64,000 nucleotides of DNA from Phaeosaccion multiseriatum (lineage: Eukaryota; Ochrophyta, other classes). Below the pieces are notes generated by a model. It saw only the letters and a list, made by a program, of their open reading frames with translations, was not told where the DNA came from and made no database searches. The position numbers and the translations under genes are program-made. Of the stretch, positions 35,400 through 54,642 are shown piece by piece; the stretch's first letter is position 1; each line of letters starts with the position of its first letter. Where the stretch lies: positions 744,001-808,000 of the forward strand of contig OZ218963.1 in assembly GCA_965112735.1 (NCBI GenBank), written 5' to 3'.

Positions 35400-35788
35400 T
35401 CGGCCGCCCGTCACGCTTCAAACAGAGCATCAAGGGCACTGAAGTGTCGTCAACACGGAGAGCGACGGCTAGATCCTTCTCCAAGAAGCGGAAACTGTCT
35501 ACGGGGGGGCGGCAGCCTGAGCAATGGTCTGCCACTGGTGCTTATGCCGCCTCTGTCAAAGCAGTAAGAGGAGGAGGAGGAAAAGGACGAGGAGGAGGAG
35601 GAGGAGGAGGAGGAGGAGGAGGAGGAGGAGGAGGAGGAGTTGGTGATACAGGGGTGCAAGAAGGCATAGAAAGAGAGATGGCATTGGCTGCGGGAGCTTT
35701 GACACGTCCGATGTTGGGACGAAGGAGGGTGTCTACGACAATGACGGACAGCGGGGTGGGGTTAGGTGAGCATCGGGTAGACCACCAC

Positions 35789-35840
<52 letters not shown>

Positions 35841-37198
35841 GGTTGGTGGTACAGCAGCAACAACAGCAGCAGTGGCCTGGGATAGCAGAATGGGACCAGA
35901 GTCAGGGGAGGGAGCGCGATAGCAGTGGTAGCAGTGAAAGCAGTTCCGGCACCGGTCAGGTGGAGACACGAGGGGGAGGAGCTGAAGCAGCAGGGGCAGC
36001 AGCAGCGGAAGGAGGAGGAGATGGAGATGGACTGCTTACTTTGGGGCGGAGCATGAACCAGAGTAGTGCGGCGATGTTGGGCGAGTTTGCAGGCGTGGTT
36101 TTGGGACCCCCGCAGCACCAGCTGCAGATGCAACTGAACTATTCCTTCTCACCGTACTCTTGGGAGGGAATGGGACAGCAACAGCAGCAGCAGCAGCAGC
36201 AGCAGTATCTGTCGCAGCATCTCCTGCTGCCTCAACTCCCACTGCAGCAGCAAAGGCAGCAGCACTTGATGCATCAACTTTATCAGCAGCAGCAGTTGGT
36301 GATACAGCAGCAGAGCCTTGAGTGGCAGCAGTTCCAACGTCAGCAGGGGAACGTGAGGCTCGCTCTCGATCAGCAGCAGCAGCAGCAGGAGCAGCAGCAG
36401 GAGCAGCAGCAGGAGCAGGAGCAACAGGAGTCTGTTGGTGCGATGCCGTTGCCAGTTTCCAACGGAATAGAAACAGCAAGAAGAAAAGCAACACTAGCAG
36501 CAGGAGCAGGAGGTGGTGGAGCAGCAGCAGCAGGAGCAGGAGCAGGAGCAAGAGCAGGAGCAGGCGATGCCGCTGCGCCGCCTTCGTTGCCTTCCTTCTC
36601 GTCATTGGAGATGGTGCCAGCTTCGTTACCTTCGTGCTCGTCATTGGATGCGATGGTCGGATTGGGAAACTTGACCTCCCCTTCGGCACATGCGGAGAGA
36701 CAAAGCACGAGCAGCAATGGCGGTGGCAATGGGGTGATAGAGCAGCACAGCCTTGAGTGGCAGCAGTTCCAACGTCAGCAGCTGAACGTGAGGCTCGCTC
36801 TCCATCTCGATCAGCAGCAGCAACAGGAGTCTGTTGGTGCGATGCCGTTGCCAGTTTCCAAGGGAACAGCAACAGCAAGAAGAAGAGCAGCAACAACAGC
36901 CGGAGCAGGAGGTGGTGGTGCAGGAGGAGGCGATGCCGCTATGCCGCCTTCGTTGCCTTCCTTCTCGTCATTGGAGATGGTGCCAGCTTCGTTACCTTCG
37001 TGCTCGTCATTGGATACGATGGTCGGATTGGGAAACTTGACCTCCTCTTCGGCACATGCGGAGAGACAAAGCGCGAGCAGCAATGACGGTGGCAATGGGG
37101 TGATACAGCAGCAGTTCGTGATAGAGCAGCACAGCCCTGAGTGGCAGCAGTTCCAACGTCAGCAGCTGGCCGTGAGGCTCGCTCTCGATCTCGATTAG
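33737..37198 (+). CDS. EsV-1-7 cysteine-motif protein with Gln/Ser-rich C-terminus
   Basis: Exons 33737-33815, 33989-34146, 34472-34582, 34867-34977, 35426-37198; 743 aa, phases consistent. The N-terminal ~155 residues hold four C-x4-C-x15-C-x2-H units: CEGEGC...FCSKH, CEGEGC...FCASH, CETEGC...FCSAH, CEASSC...FCIAH, each followed by a Met about six residues on. This is the EsV-1-7 domain, named from a brown-algal virus protein and typified by Ectocarpus IMMEDIATE UPRIGHT; its biochemical role is not established but it is thought to be regulatory. Motif exons 3 and 4 are each exactly 111 nt, phase 0. The long last exon is basic at first, then poly-Gln, then two ~130-residue repeats starting ESVGAMPLPVS. 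The first unit is split by intron 1. The start at 33737 gives MSVRGEKQRKSCEGEGC. Confidence 0.8.
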
Positions 37199-37560
37199 TA
37201 GCAGCAGCAGCAGGAGCAGGAGCAGGAGCAACAGGAGTCTGTTGGTGCGATGCCGTTGCCAGTTTCCAAGGGAATAGCAACAGCGAAAAGAAGAGCAGCC
37301 GCAACAGCAAAGCAGGAGCAGGAGGTGGTGGAGCAGCAGCAGCAGGAGGAGGAGGAGGAGCAAGAGCAGGAGCAGGCGATGCCGCTACGCCAGCTTCGTC
37401 ACCTTCGTGCTCGTCAGTGGAGATGGTGCCACCTTCGTTACCTTCGTGCTCGTCATTGGAGAGGATGGTCGGATTGGGAGACGTGTCCTCCTCTTCGGCC
37501 CATGCAGAGAGACAAAGCACGAGCAGCCATGGCATGGGAGACGGCGCCTACCAAGGGGGG
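37199..37560 (+). pseudogene. Third, non-coding copy of the EsV-1-7 gene's C-terminal repeat
   Basis: Directly after the TAG stop the sequence continues as a third copy of the repeat unit (QESVGAMPLPVSKGI...). Compared with copies 1 and 2, two consecutive CAG codons have become TAG TAG, and a frameshift follows near 37310, with the repeat continuing in another frame (SLERMVGLGDVSSSS). It is probably untranslated 3' sequence that was once coding. Confidence 0.75.
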
Positions 37561-38744
37561 CACATCGCACGCGGTTCAGTCTCAGCTGACGGTAGTGGTA
37601 TGCCCGTTGGTGGTATGCCTGTGAGACTCCACATCGGTGGGAGGCGATCGGGGGCGGCGGCAAGTGACCATTTGTCAACAGCAGAAAGTCCACAGCAATA
37701 ATTGTCCTTCGCCCCCACGACAAACATATGATATGGCAAGTACTTGGTAGTACGTAGTACTTGGGTAGTACGTAGTAGTATACAGTAACCACCCTTGTAT
37801 CTACCATAGGCATCGCTCAGTTACACACACACAGCAGTGCAAGTTTTTTTTTGTTTTTTTGGTTCAATTTCTTTTTTTGATAAATCAATTCAGATACTGT
37901 CCTGTGTAGCGAAGGGAAAAGAGTGAGTGAGTGAGCGAGTTGAGTTTGTAATATAAAAATACTTGTAATTTTATATTGGAAGAAATACAAAGTAATGTGG
38001 GAGGTTCGAAGCTGTTGGGACCAGAAAAAAGGGCACCCACCCCCTCTGCCCGTTCCAGCCAGCCCTTAAGGGCGTTTCAAGAAGCTTCTCCTCTTCCCTC
38101 CCACCGTTTCAAACGTTTCAGAAAGGTCCCACCTGCTGTAAGGGGCTCTGTCCACCCGCTGTGTCTCCCCACACTTCAGCCCCACCAACCTCCCCCCTGC
38201 CCATCAACTCAAAGCCGCTAAGTGTAGTATTGTATATTCGGCTTTCCTTACTGTACTCAGCGGCTGCTTGTGCTACGGCTCGGTGATGCCACGGCTGGTT
38301 TGGTGCCCTCCACAACAACCGAACAACCAACGCATGTGGAAGGGTGTGAGGGTGAGTCCATGGACGTACCATGAGTTTCGAGCGATTGCCCGCCCGCCCA
38401 CACACCACTAGAGCCTTCTTTCAGCCCTTTCCAACTGCCGATTCGTCTCTCCCCCCCCCCCCCTCCCGCCTCCCTCCTCCCTCCCAACCCCTAGCGGTAG
38501 CGTGTGCCGTGCACCTCATCGATTGATTGAATGAAAGCCTGCATACACGCGCAACAGTAGAGAAATACGCAGGGCATGGCGCACCCTCCCTTCCTCCTCC
38601 GGCTCTCCCTCCCACTCACTGCACCCACCCACACACACACACACCAGGCCTAGCTCCTCCTCCTCCTCCTCCTCCTCCTCCTCCTCCTCTTCCTCCTCCT
38701 CCTCCTCCTCCTCCTCCTCCTCCTCTTCCTCCTCCTCCTCCTCC
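37561..38744. other. Convergent intergenic region
   Basis: 3' flanks of the EsV-1-7 gene (plus) and the eIF4B-W2 gene (minus). It contains an A/T-rich stretch at 37850-37990 and a (TCC)n array at 38655-38744 that runs into the acidic C-terminal codons of the minus-strand gene. Confidence 0.5.
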
Positions 38745-40590
38745 TCACTCCTCGTCCTCCTCCTCGTCGTCGTCCTCCTCGTCCTCCTCCTCCATCCACT
38801 CAAAGAACTTCATTGTCTGTATAATGGCCTTCTGCTTGCCCGGTGTGGTGTTCATGACATCGTCCTTCCACTCGGCAAACGACCCCTCTTCGACAAGGTC
38901 CTTGGAGTAGAGCAAAATAAAGACCGTGTTCACCACGCTCTCTGTGTTGTCCTTGCCGTACTTGGGGAATTCCTTGCTCGCGCAGAAAGCCTGTGAGGGG
39001 TGGGTAGTAAGTCAATGGGTGGGTAAGAAGGTGGGTAGGTAGGTAGGTGGGTGGGTGGGTTGGGTAGGTGGGTGGGTGGGGTGAGTGAGATTGGAGCCCG
39101 CCGGGGTTGCAGGATGGATACAAGAAGATAACCGGGCAGGGGAGCGGGGCAGCAAGAGAAGAGAGAGGGAGACGGGCACACACACACACACACATACACA
39201 CACACGCGCGCGCGCGCACACACACACACACGCACACACGCACACACACAAACACACACACACGCACACACACACACACTCAGACACACACACGCACACA
39301 CACACTCACACACACACTCACACACACACTCACACACACACGCACACACACACACACACTCACACACACACACACACACACACACCTGCACACCAAACAC
39401 ACACACACACACACACTCACACACACACACACACACACACTCACACACACACACACAAACACACACACACTCACACACACACACACCACACACACACACG
39501 TTGGTGATACACACACACCTGCACACCAAACACGAGTTCCGTTTGCGCCTTGCCACCGCCCTCCTTGAGCAGCAGTTTGAGTGCCAGTCCGAGGTACCCA
39601 TCGTCCAGCCACTTTCCGTCCTGTGGTTTTCCTTCATAGGCCTGTAGGGAGCCTTCCACCAGGGCACCCACGGAAGGTTTGTGCTCCATGGCAGCAATGA
39701 GAGCCTGCAGATCTGCTCCCCTCTTGCCAGACGCAACTGTGTGCGGTTGTGTGTGTGAGTGAAAAATGTTGAGTTCGTAAGCGAGCCGATAGAGATGGAG
39801 AGAGAACCGATAGAGAGGGAGAAGGAGAGATAGAGAGAGGAGAGAGAGACAAAGAGAGAAGGAGAGAGAGGAGAGAGAGGAGAGACAGAGAAGGAGAGAG
39901 AGACAAGACACACAGAGGCCCTCTCCCACACCGTTAACGGCGCAACGACACCGCAACGACATCGCAACGACATCGCAACACACGAACAGCATGATCTCGC
40001 CCTCCCCCCCCTCTGCCGTGCAAGTTGGTTGTTTGCGTTGCGAAATGCTTTGCTTTGCAGTGTCCAACAGCCCTGCTTGCTCGCCCACAGCTCTCCTTCT
40101 TTCTCTCCTTCTCCCCTCTCTTTCTCTCTTGCCCTTCTTTGTCCGCCCCACCCAACCATCCACCCACCCACCAACAGACCGATGTCCACCCACCCATCCA
40201 CCCTACACACACGCACACCCACACACCTGCTTCCTTGGCTGCATCTGCCGCTAGCTGGGCCAAGTCCACCTCCGGCTCTGGCTCTGGCTCAGGCTCAGGC
40301 TTCGGCTCCGGTGCCGCCTCCGCCACAGCAGGGGCAGCAGGGGCAGGCCTCTCTCCTCCATCCTCCTTCTCCTTGGCAGTCTCCGTCACGGAGGGGCTCA
40401 GTTCCTTCCTGCCTACGGCCGCCGCAGGGGACGACGACGAAAAGAGTCTGGAGTTGTTGCCCGAAGGGACGGGTGTGGTGGTACCGCTCCCTCCCCCGCC
40501 CCCTCCCCCTGCGCCCAGCCTGGAGAAACGACCACCACCACCGGAGGTTGCTCCCTCTTGTTGGTCCCGGCTTCATGAGGGAGCAAAAGC

Positions 40591-40637
<47 letters not shown>

Positions 40638-40830
40638 CAGTTGGTGATACAGCAGCAGTTGGTGATACAGCAGCAGCGGCAAGGAATACGCGAGGTTGGA
40701 TTGTGTGGCCACTTTGACGTTTTAAATCTCCCCTGCTTTGGTCACTGACTGACTGACTGACTGACTGACTGACTGACTGACTGACTGACTAACTGACTGG
40801 CCCCAATCTTTTCACCTTCCCCCCCCCCCC

Positions 40831-40868
<38 letters not shown>

Positions 40869-43528
40869 CGCACACACACACACACACACATACTCTGGCC
40901 AGCCTTTGAATATACTTTCATTTCTCGTTTGATCTGGACCAGAACAAAAGGGACGAGTGGTCTGGACCACCAGCAACAACGAAAAAAGGCCCCAGGCACA
41001 CCAAAGCACACCACCACTTGGCAACTCGTCCCCACCACCACCACCAGTCTTCGTACCTGCTTCCGAACGATCGCCGCTCCCCATCGCCTCCTCCTCTCCT
41101 GTCATCGAAACGCCCCCCTCCTCCTCCCCCTCCCATTCTTCTGCTGTCCTCGTATCCCCCTCCTCCTCCTCCTCTTCTGTCGTCGTCATACCCTCCCCCA
41201 AAGCTTCGCCCCCCTCCCATCCCCCCCCCCCCTCCTCCTCCTCCTCTTCTGTCATCGTCATACCCTCCCCCAAAGCTTCGCCCTCCTCCTCCTCCTCCTC
41301 CTCCTCCTCCCATTCCTCCTCCCCCATCCCTCCTCGGGAAGTCATCTCTTCGAGCAAAGTCATCCTCCCTCTCCCTCGCAGGAATCCCTCCGGCGAAGCG
41401 CTTCGCAAAGGCATTCTGCTCTGGTGGTCCGGCGGGGGTGGCGTTGTCCCTCTCTCTCCTTCCTCCTCCTCCTCCTCCATCCCTCCCCTCTCCTCCCATC
41501 ATCCTTCGGTCACCCCCGTCCCTGCCGTCCCTGCCACCGCTGCCTCTCCACTCGTCGTCCCGACCACCCCCTCCACTGCCATCCCTGCCACCACCACCAG
41601 AAGAAGTCGACCCCCCTCTGCTCGCTCCCTCGCTCCTCATAGCTGCCCACCTGCCCACAGGTCGAGTGGGCGTAGCCTTCTCCCCGCCCTCTTCCCCCTT
41701 CGATGCCAACTTATCCTTATCACCTCCATCCCCATTCTCTGGGACAGTCTTCTTCGCTTCGGTGGTCGCTTCCTCTACTGTATCTTGCTCATCTTCTCCT
41801 TCTCCCGCTGCTGCCGCCTCCTCCTTCTCGCTGCCCTCCTCTCCTCCCTCGGCGGAAGGAGCCTCTCCTCCTGCATCTCCGGGCCTGACCCTGGCCACTT
41901 TGCGCTCAATCTCCAGTTTACGCATTCGTTCCTGCAGTGAGAGCAAAAGGCATAGAAGAAGGAAGAAAAGGCGGCACGACAAAATGTACAAAACGAGCAG
42001 CAGCCGCAGCAGCAGGCAGAAGAGGAGGAAGGGAGGTGAGGGGGGGGGGGGGGGAAGGGGATCACGACGTCAGCAACCACCTACGCTGCGCCCTCACAAG
42101 GCCCCCAACGTACTGAGCGCGTCACCTTCCAACATCGGAGTCAGAAAGAGACAAGTTGGTAAGACATGTTTCCCTTGCGCAAGTTGAAACTGGAAACTGT
42201 GAGCCCTACCTTGTCTAACTCAACTTGTCTAACTGACTGACACTAAAGGCATTTGGAAAGAGTACCAAGGAGGAGTGGCAAAAGTCAACACTATCTCGAA
42301 GGGTATTTCTTCACTGAAGACAGACCCCTTCTCCCTCCTTCCCGCCCACCTTTGTTTCTGATTCTTACCTCAATCTGTGCGTCCCTCTCTGTGGTGTCCA
42401 CTGCCTTGGCCGATCCAAACGGGTTGGGCCTGGGGCCCTTCTTCACCTTTGCCGCCTCCTCCCCCTCCTTATTGCCATTGCTCGACCTTGCCATCTTCTC
42501 CTTGATGGCATCCTTCGCACTCACCCCTGCCTGCTCCTCCTCCGCAGGAATCGGAGGAGGATTCGTCACGGGCAGCGTGCGAGCGCTCAGCTGCAGCCTC
42601 TTTCCCGCCGGTCGCTCCGACGCCACGGGCTCGTCGTCCCCACGGAAGTTTCCTCCACCCATTCGATCTCCGCCTCCACCCATTCGATCTCCGTCACGGT
42701 AGCCTCCACCTCCACCCATTCGATCTCCCCCCGCCCCCATACCGTCCCTGCTGTATCCCCCGCCGAAGCCGCCCCCGCCACCATCCCTGTAGCCCCCTCC
42801 CCCGCCCCTCCTATCGTTATCGAAGCCTCCTCCTCCCCCTCCTCCTCTCCTCCAGTTGGTATCATCGTCGGAGCGGCCGTATGGCCTCTCATCTCCTCCG
42901 CCCCTCCTGTCATCACCGAAGCCTCCACCTCCTCCTCCTCCTCCTCCTCCTCCTCCTCCTCCTCCACGCCAGTTCCCAACGTCATCAGAGCGGTTTCCTT
43001 GGTATTCGTCGTCGAGCTCAGACCTCTTGGGGCGACGACCGTCGTCGTTGCTGTAAATAATAAATATAGGCACACACACACAATAAAGAGGAGAGTGGGT
43101 TTAGAACACATCCACAGAAGAATTCTGGGAAAAGACGCAAAGAAGATGCGGTATCCCCACACGCAAGACCTGCGCCTTGCGTCCTTCTTCTCCTCCTCCC
43201 TCTGTCTAAGCAATTGCCAACTGCTTTCTCCTTTCTCCAATCTCCTTCTCTCCACCCGTCCCACTGCAGCTGCTGGCCGCCCATTTCGAACCATAGCGCC
43301 TCTCTCACACCACCCCTTCACCCTACCCTGCTCTTAACTCCGACTAAGATTAGCACCACACCACATCACCCAATCTCGCACCGCCTATCCTCAAGGCACT
43401 CACGGGTCTCTGTGCGGGTCAGGGGCAGTCGGAAGGTTGGCAAGACCGGCCGGGCGACCCGCCTTCCCGGCGGAGTCGCCCAGGAAGGATCCCAGATCCA
43501 TCTTCACGCCCTTGTTTTTAGGAGGCAT
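38745..43528 (-). CDS. eIF4B-like translation initiation factor with C-terminal W2 domain
   Basis: Exons 43528-43404, 43050-42369, 41931-41057, 40570-40227, 39736-39519, 38990-38745; 829 aa, all phases consistent. The N-terminus MPPKNKGVKMDLGSFLGD resembles eIF4B. Exons 2-3 are Arg/Gly/Asp-rich with repeated NWRGGGG-type units and the NPFGSAKAVD and IERKVARV segments typical of plant-type eIF4B/4H, which stimulates eIF4A helicase. Exons 5-6 encode a W2 fold: LVEGSLQAYEG, NTVFILLYSKDLVEEGSF, GKQKAIIQTMKFFEWMEEED, ending in an acidic tail, as in eIF4G1, eIF5 and eIF2B-epsilon. Known eIF4B proteins lack W2, so this looks like a fusion. The reading frame through exon 4 (Gly-, Pro/Glu-rich) joins both halves without a stop. 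Alternatively it is a divergent eIF4G lacking MIF4G. Confidence 0.75.
39177..39518. repeat. (CA)n microsatellite at eIF4B-W2 exon 5 donor
   Basis: On the minus strand intron 5 begins CAG|GTGTGTGTG and the repeat continues for over 300 bp. A copy of GTTGGTGATAC lies inside it at 39500-39510. Confidence 0.95.
40593..40682. repeat. (GCA)n with two CAGTTGGTGATACAG words
   Basis: Poly-CAG just upstream of eIF4B-W2 exon 4 (in intron 3). It contains two exact copies of the 15-nt word at 40638-40652 and 40656-40670. Confidence 0.9.
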
Positions 43529-43856
43529 GGCAGCTAGAAAGTTTGGTGCAGAAGCCCAGTCTTCTGTGCGCAACAAGAGGAACAGGGGCTGGATTTCAAA
43601 GCACCGTCCGTACCTCAGCGCCCAGGACTCAACCCCGGGGGGGACGGAGTTTTAGTTTTAGCTTTTTTTCCCTCCCTTTTTTTCCCTTCTCTTCCTCTTT
43701 CTCCAGCACACTGATTCGATTCCAGCCATGTGTGGACATGTATTCCTTACGAAGAGTGTTTTGCATGCATATAAAGAGGGGAAGTTTGAGCTGTGCTGTT
43801 GTTACAGGTATCTTTTCCGAGGAAAAAACCCTGCCCCCCAGCACCCCCCCCGTTCC
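43529..43856. other. Intergenic: 5' flank of eIF4B-W2
   Basis: Probable promoter of the minus-strand gene, with T-rich and CT-rich stretches. No gene seen. Confidence 0.4.
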
Positions 43857-43988
43857 CTCGACCCCTGACACACTATCGCCCACATTCTCGATAGCGCGCT
43901 ATCGGCCCCCGGCGCGCTATCGATAGCGGATAGCGTACCGGCTGGCGCCGGCCGATAGCGGATAGCGGATAGTGTGTCAGGGGTCGAG
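43857..43988. mobile_element. MITE-like foldback element, family 1, copy 2
   Basis: Perfect terminal inverted repeats CTCGACCCCTGACAC and GTGTCAGGGGTCGAG. It is flanked on both sides by TTCC (43853-43856 and 43989-43992), a possible 4-bp target-site duplication. The interior is made of GATAGCG/CGCTATC palindromes. Confidence 0.85.
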
Positions 43989-43992
43989 TTCC

Positions 43993-44108
43993 CCGCCCGT
44001 TCCCCCCTCCACGCCAACTACCAGCGTTGAGAGACATGTAACGGTTAACGTTCGCTTTCGTAGCGTTGCATGTGACCAGTAGAGTGATAGCTATCGTTGG
44101 AAGTGGTG

Positions 44109-44202
<94 letters not shown>

Positions 44203-44868
44203 GCAAACACACACGCCCACACGTTTCAGTTTCAGTGTAGTTTCAGTATATTATATAGTGGACAAATATCGACAAGCGATACAATAATCGACAAGCGATG
44301 CAATATCGACGCGCTCTCCCAGAGCTCCCTCCCATACACGTTCCAAACAAGTGTGTGTGTGTGTGTGCACGTTTCTGTAACTGCATCCCCTCTCTTACCC
44401 TCCTCCTCTCCCTCCCTCCCTCTCTTTCTCTTTCTCTCTCTCTCTCTCTGTCCTCTCATCCCTGGCCCCTCCCCTGTCCACTCCCCTCTCCACAACTGCT
44501 CCCATGCACGCACACACACACCGGGGATCGTGGCGGACTCTCACGCTTCCTCCGCATCGCATCACACATCAAGAGCTCCCTCTCTTTCACTCGTTTTATC
44601 CTTTTCCATCTACTACGCCGTATAGTACAGTACATTCACGATTATTTTTTTTTTTAATTGTATCCTAAGACTTACTTGTACTTCCCATCCATCGCTATCG
44701 TGAGTACGTAAGAGTACGTAACCTCATGTCATTCCAATCCAATGTTGGAAAGATATGAATATCAATCCCAATCACCATTCAGCCGACTAACTATCGAGAG
44801 GTTGATCACACATCACTGCACTCACTCCCATTCTGTTTTGATGATGTGATGGTGATGTGATGGTGATG

Positions 44869-44926
<58 letters not shown>

Positions 44927-45061
44927 CACTGTATCTCGGGCAAACGCAACCCTCACTACTCCCTCACTCGCGCACTCCCATTCAACGTGGTGGAAGGCGG
45001 TTTCGACGGGTTCGAACCCAATCATCAATCACTCACTATTCCTCCCCCATACTGAGTGAAA
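43993..45061. other. Intergenic: downstream of GMP synthase
   Basis: It contains a (CA)n array at 44108-44196, a CT-rich stretch at 44395-44450 and a (GAT)n array at 44868-44925. A partial copy of the GMP synthase stop region sits at about 44975-45010. No gene seen. Confidence 0.5.
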
Positions 45062-52071
<7,010 letters not shown>

Positions 52072-52361
52072 TTCGCCCGCCTGAACCCAATCAAATTTGC
52101 GGTGCTCCTCCTCCTCCTCTTGCAGAGCCTTTCCTTCAACTTCGCAGGACCTCCTTTCACAGCAACAGAGCCTGCGAGTGTTCCCCTGTACTTATGGTCT
52201 TTCCCTGCTTCTTCTGCTGTAATCTCTCTCCTCTCTGTGCTGTGGAAAGAGCGAAAAAATGAAAATATCGAGGATTTTTCAAACCCGAGGGCAGGCCGAT
52301 ATTTTTCTATTGACTTATTCCTCGCTTATTCCCCCTTTCGTTGTTTGCTCCTCCTACAATA

Positions 52362-52473
52362 TCGACCCCTGACGCGCTATCGCCCACATTCGCGATAGCA
52401 CACCCCCACAACCCGCCCCCCCCCGCCAAAGCCGGCTGGCGCCGGCGATAGCGGATAGCGTGTCAGGGGTCGA
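52362..52473. mobile_element. MITE-like foldback element, family 1, copy 3
   Basis: Ends TCGACCCCTGACGCGCTATC and its inverse GATAGCGTGTCAGGGGTCGA. It lies between the GMP synthase start (52071) and the kinase stop (52508). CTCCTAC occurs in both flanks, 4 nt out from the left end. Confidence 0.85.
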
Positions 52474-52507
52474 CTCCTACTGACTCACACCAGGCACTGG
52501 CTGATAT

Positions 52508-52725
52508 CTACTGACTCACACCAGCCCCCTGATACCAAGTAACCTTCTTGGTGCTTGTGGTCACTTCCCGGTAGGCATCCGCCACTCGGTGTCGAGAGAA
52601 GGGCTTCTCACAGAAGGAGCAGTTTAACTTGGTCATCTCCGTGTGCACAGACTTGAGTACACTGGTGGGTAGAGGGAGAGGGAGGGAGGAAGGGGGGGGG
52701 GGAGAGAGGGATGGAGGGACAGGGG

Positions 52726-52791
<66 letters not shown>

Positions 52792-53007
52792 TCAGGAGAG
52801 AGAGAAAGAGGGTATAGGAGAGAAAGTGTCGGCAAAATGGGTGTGAGGGCCGAGAGAGAGGGTGTCAGGACAGAAAAAGTGCCAGGACACAGAGAGGGTG
52901 AGACAGCAGATCGGAGGGGTGGGCGTAAAGTGAAAGTGAGCCACCTGGCAGAGAGAGAGAAAGTGCCAGGACAGAGAGAGAGAGTGTGTGTGCATGTGAC
53001 TGACAGG

Positions 53008-53046
<39 letters not shown>

Positions 53047-54426
53047 CCAGGACAGAGACAGATAGAGAGAAAAGAGTCAGACCCCACCTGGCCGAAATGA
53101 TGACAACCAACACGTCAGGTGGACAGCGCTCCTCCCCGCTGCGAACACGCCTCACCAAGTCCATTCCATTCCCGTCCGGCAACCCAATGTCCACCCATAA
53201 TTGATCGAACCCCCTCTCCTTCATGAGCCTGGATGCTACCCCTAGTGAGGGCGCAATGGTGCAGTGTACAGGGAAAAGGCTGTCCAGCATGCGCTTGAGA
53301 AGTCGCGAGTTCGACGCCGAGTCTTCGATAATGAGCAGCTCCGTAACGGTCTCCTTCGCCTTCTTCTCCTCATCCTCCTCCTCCTCCATAACCACCTCTT
53401 GCACTTTAACCTCAGCCTTTCTCTCCCCCTCGCCCTTTCTCTCCCCCTCGCCCTTCCTCTCCCCCCCCCCCCCCTCCTCCTCCTCGGCAGCAGCAGCGAC
53501 CCCGGCTACCTCCTCCTCCTCCTGCTCCTCCCGCTCCTCCTTCTTTTTCCCCTCCAATGCAGCCAGCTCACCAGTCCTGCCTTGTCTCTCTGTCTCTCTG
53601 CGGTCACGATGGTCTTGGTCCTTGACCTTGTTATTCTCCTTTCTCTGTTCCTCTCGGGCAAACCTCGCTCCCACTCTAACAATGAAGGTGCTTCCTTTTC
53701 CTCTCCCTTCGCTCTTCATCTCTACGCTCCCTTGCATGGCGTGTACGATCTGACTCACGATAGACAGGCCTAGACCTGTATACATATATATAATATGTTG
53801 GTTGTTCGTTAACGTGTGCGTTGTGTGTGAACGGTAAGAAGGTGCAAGGGCATGATGCAAGTGAAGGGCGAGTAAGTAGGTCGATAAAAGCAACTTGATA
53901 AACAAGAAAAAAGTGAAAAGGAGTCAATCAAAACAAGTCGGCAGAGAAACTCTACTTTGACGCACCTGTTCCCACGATGTCCCTCACGTGCGTAGCCCTC
54001 GCGAAGGGCTTCATGAGAGTCTGGGCCTCCTCCGGTGTCATGCCAATGCCCGTGTCTGTGACCCGTACCACCACATCGCAAGCTTTCCCAGGTGCAAACG
54101 CCCTCCCCCCCGTGTCTCCTCCTCCTTCTCCTGCTACTACTGCATCACCTCCTTGGTTTTGCCCCTTTGGTGGTTGCACATCCAAATTCACAGAAATGGA
54201 GCCGCCTGCCGGGGTGAACTTGATGGCATTGGCGACTAGGTTGGTGCACACCTGTTGGTTATTCGGTTTGTCGAGACACGTATTTTGTCATGTGTTGTCA
54301 ACCGCCAAGAAGCAACAGAGGAGAAGCATTGACAAACAAACCACGCAACGCAAGCGCACAACACGAACGAATAAACACTTCACCCCACCGCAACCCCATC
54401 CCACACACACACACACGCACACACAC

Positions 54427-54463
<37 letters not shown>

Positions 54464-54501
54464 CACTCACACGCACACACACGCACACACACACACATGC
54501 A

Positions 54502-54569
<68 letters not shown>

Positions 54570-54600
54570 CACACACACATGCACTCACACACACACACAC

Positions 54601-54642
<42 letters not shown>

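Noticed and set aside
40957-42187. Plus-strand Ser/Pro-rich ORFs
   Set aside because: Antisense shadow of the Gly/Arg/Asp-rich eIF4B-like exon, which has homology and matching splice phases.
44985-45012. tRNA gene (GGTTCGAACCC box-B-like sequence)
   Set aside because: No cloverleaf, box A or anticodon arm could be found around it; it is explained by partial duplication of the GMP synthase end.
54288-54636. Cys/Val-rich minus-strand ORFs
   Set aside because: Readings of the (GT)n intron array of the kinase gene.
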